Below, piece after piece: positions 7,519 to 7,636 of a stretch of 7,636 nucleotides of DNA. The DNA is from QHWT01 sp046726015 (GTDB taxonomy: Bacteria > Acidobacteriota > Vicinamibacteria > Vicinamibacterales > 2-12-FULL-66-21). The number at the start of each line of letters is the position of its first letter. Position 1 is the stretch's first letter. The notes below the pieces were generated by a model, which made no database searches, was not told where the DNA came from, and worked only from the letters and a program-made list of their open reading frames with translations. The DNA lies in the NCBI GenBank assembly GCA_046726015.1, contig JBKOZS010000076.1, forward strand, positions 1 through 7,636, in the 5' to 3' direction. Position numbers and translations under genes: made by a program.

Positions 7519-7636
7519 TAAAGACGGCTGATCCCCGGAAAGCCGCCCGCCCGGCTACACGGATTTGCACGCCCCAGGCCCCGGAGCCCCACGGCTCGCG
7601 CTCAATCGGGTAATCACCCTCTGACCATCAGTATCC
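7519..7636 (-). other. Upstream region of pilB: small inverted repeats and possible end of another gene
   Basis: Reading the minus strand from the edge, three short inverted repeats follow each other: CTGA/TCAG, GGGT/ACCC and GAGCC/GGCTC, with 3-4-nt loops, then a G-rich stretch. One frame is open from the edge to a TAG at 7557-7555 (26 codons). Another is open from after a TGA at 7630-7628 to a TAA at 7495-7493; it includes a protein-like stretch GAWGVQIRVAGRAAFRGSAV and ends EFSRHFA, but has no credible start. Either could be the 3' end of an upstream minus-strand gene. I cannot decide between leader RNA, gene end and decayed gene, and I assign no product. Confidence 0.25.

Noticed and set aside
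7520..7636. Possible c-di-GMP-I riboswitch or tRNA upstream of pilB
   Set aside because: The minus strand has GTGCAAATCC and GTAGCCGGG, faintly like the GEMM core, but lacks the AGGGCAAACC segment and the expected helices. No cloverleaf with a T-arm could be built.

Overview
The window comes from a GC-rich bacterial chromosome with tightly packed genes. Gene content (a split-type methylmalonyl-CoA mutase, a MacB/LolD-type ABC ATPase, a PilB/GspE ATPase with a zinc-ribbon tail, a J-domain protein) and two GC-rich inverted repeats suggest an Acidobacteriota-like organism, perhaps of the Vicinamibacteria type. That assignment is an impression from recall, not a computed result. No phage, transposase, CRISPR array, tRNA or rRNA is visible.

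Layout. The left edge (1-95, minus) holds the first 31 codons of a small unrecognised protein with a strong ribosome-binding site. A 156-bp divergent gap follows. A plus-strand operon runs from 252 to 3755: the catalytic subunit of adenosylcobalamin-dependent methylmalonyl-CoA mutase, then two ABC ATPases of the peptide/nickel uptake family (DppD- and DppF-like). Junctions overlap by 8 nt and 1 nt, so translation is probably coupled. It converges on a minus-strand group read from the right edge: PilB/GspE-type ATPase (about 7434 to 5428), a J-domain protein (5431 to 4622, 4-nt overlap) and a LolD/MacB-type ABC ATPase (4527 to 3811). The two groups meet over a strong hairpin at 3762-3809.

Function. 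The mutase links propionate or branched-chain acyl-CoA breakdown to succinyl-CoA, but its B12-binding subunit is not here. The Dpp-like ATPases lack permeases and a binding protein here, and the LolD-like ATPase also lacks its permease, so all three depend on partners encoded elsewhere. PilB and the J-domain protein look like a translationally coupled pair for pilus assembly or secretion.

Points of interest. A 111-bp block made largely of inverted 7-bp repeats sits in frame just after the fourth codon of dppD and encodes exactly the extra N-terminus that the family normally lacks. PilB ends in an added double zinc ribbon and is coupled to a J-domain protein with an unrecognised C-terminal domain. 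The longest possible PilB start coincides with the -35 box of a good sigma70-like promoter, so the real start is probably a downstream GTG. No complete, clearly new defence or mobile system was found.
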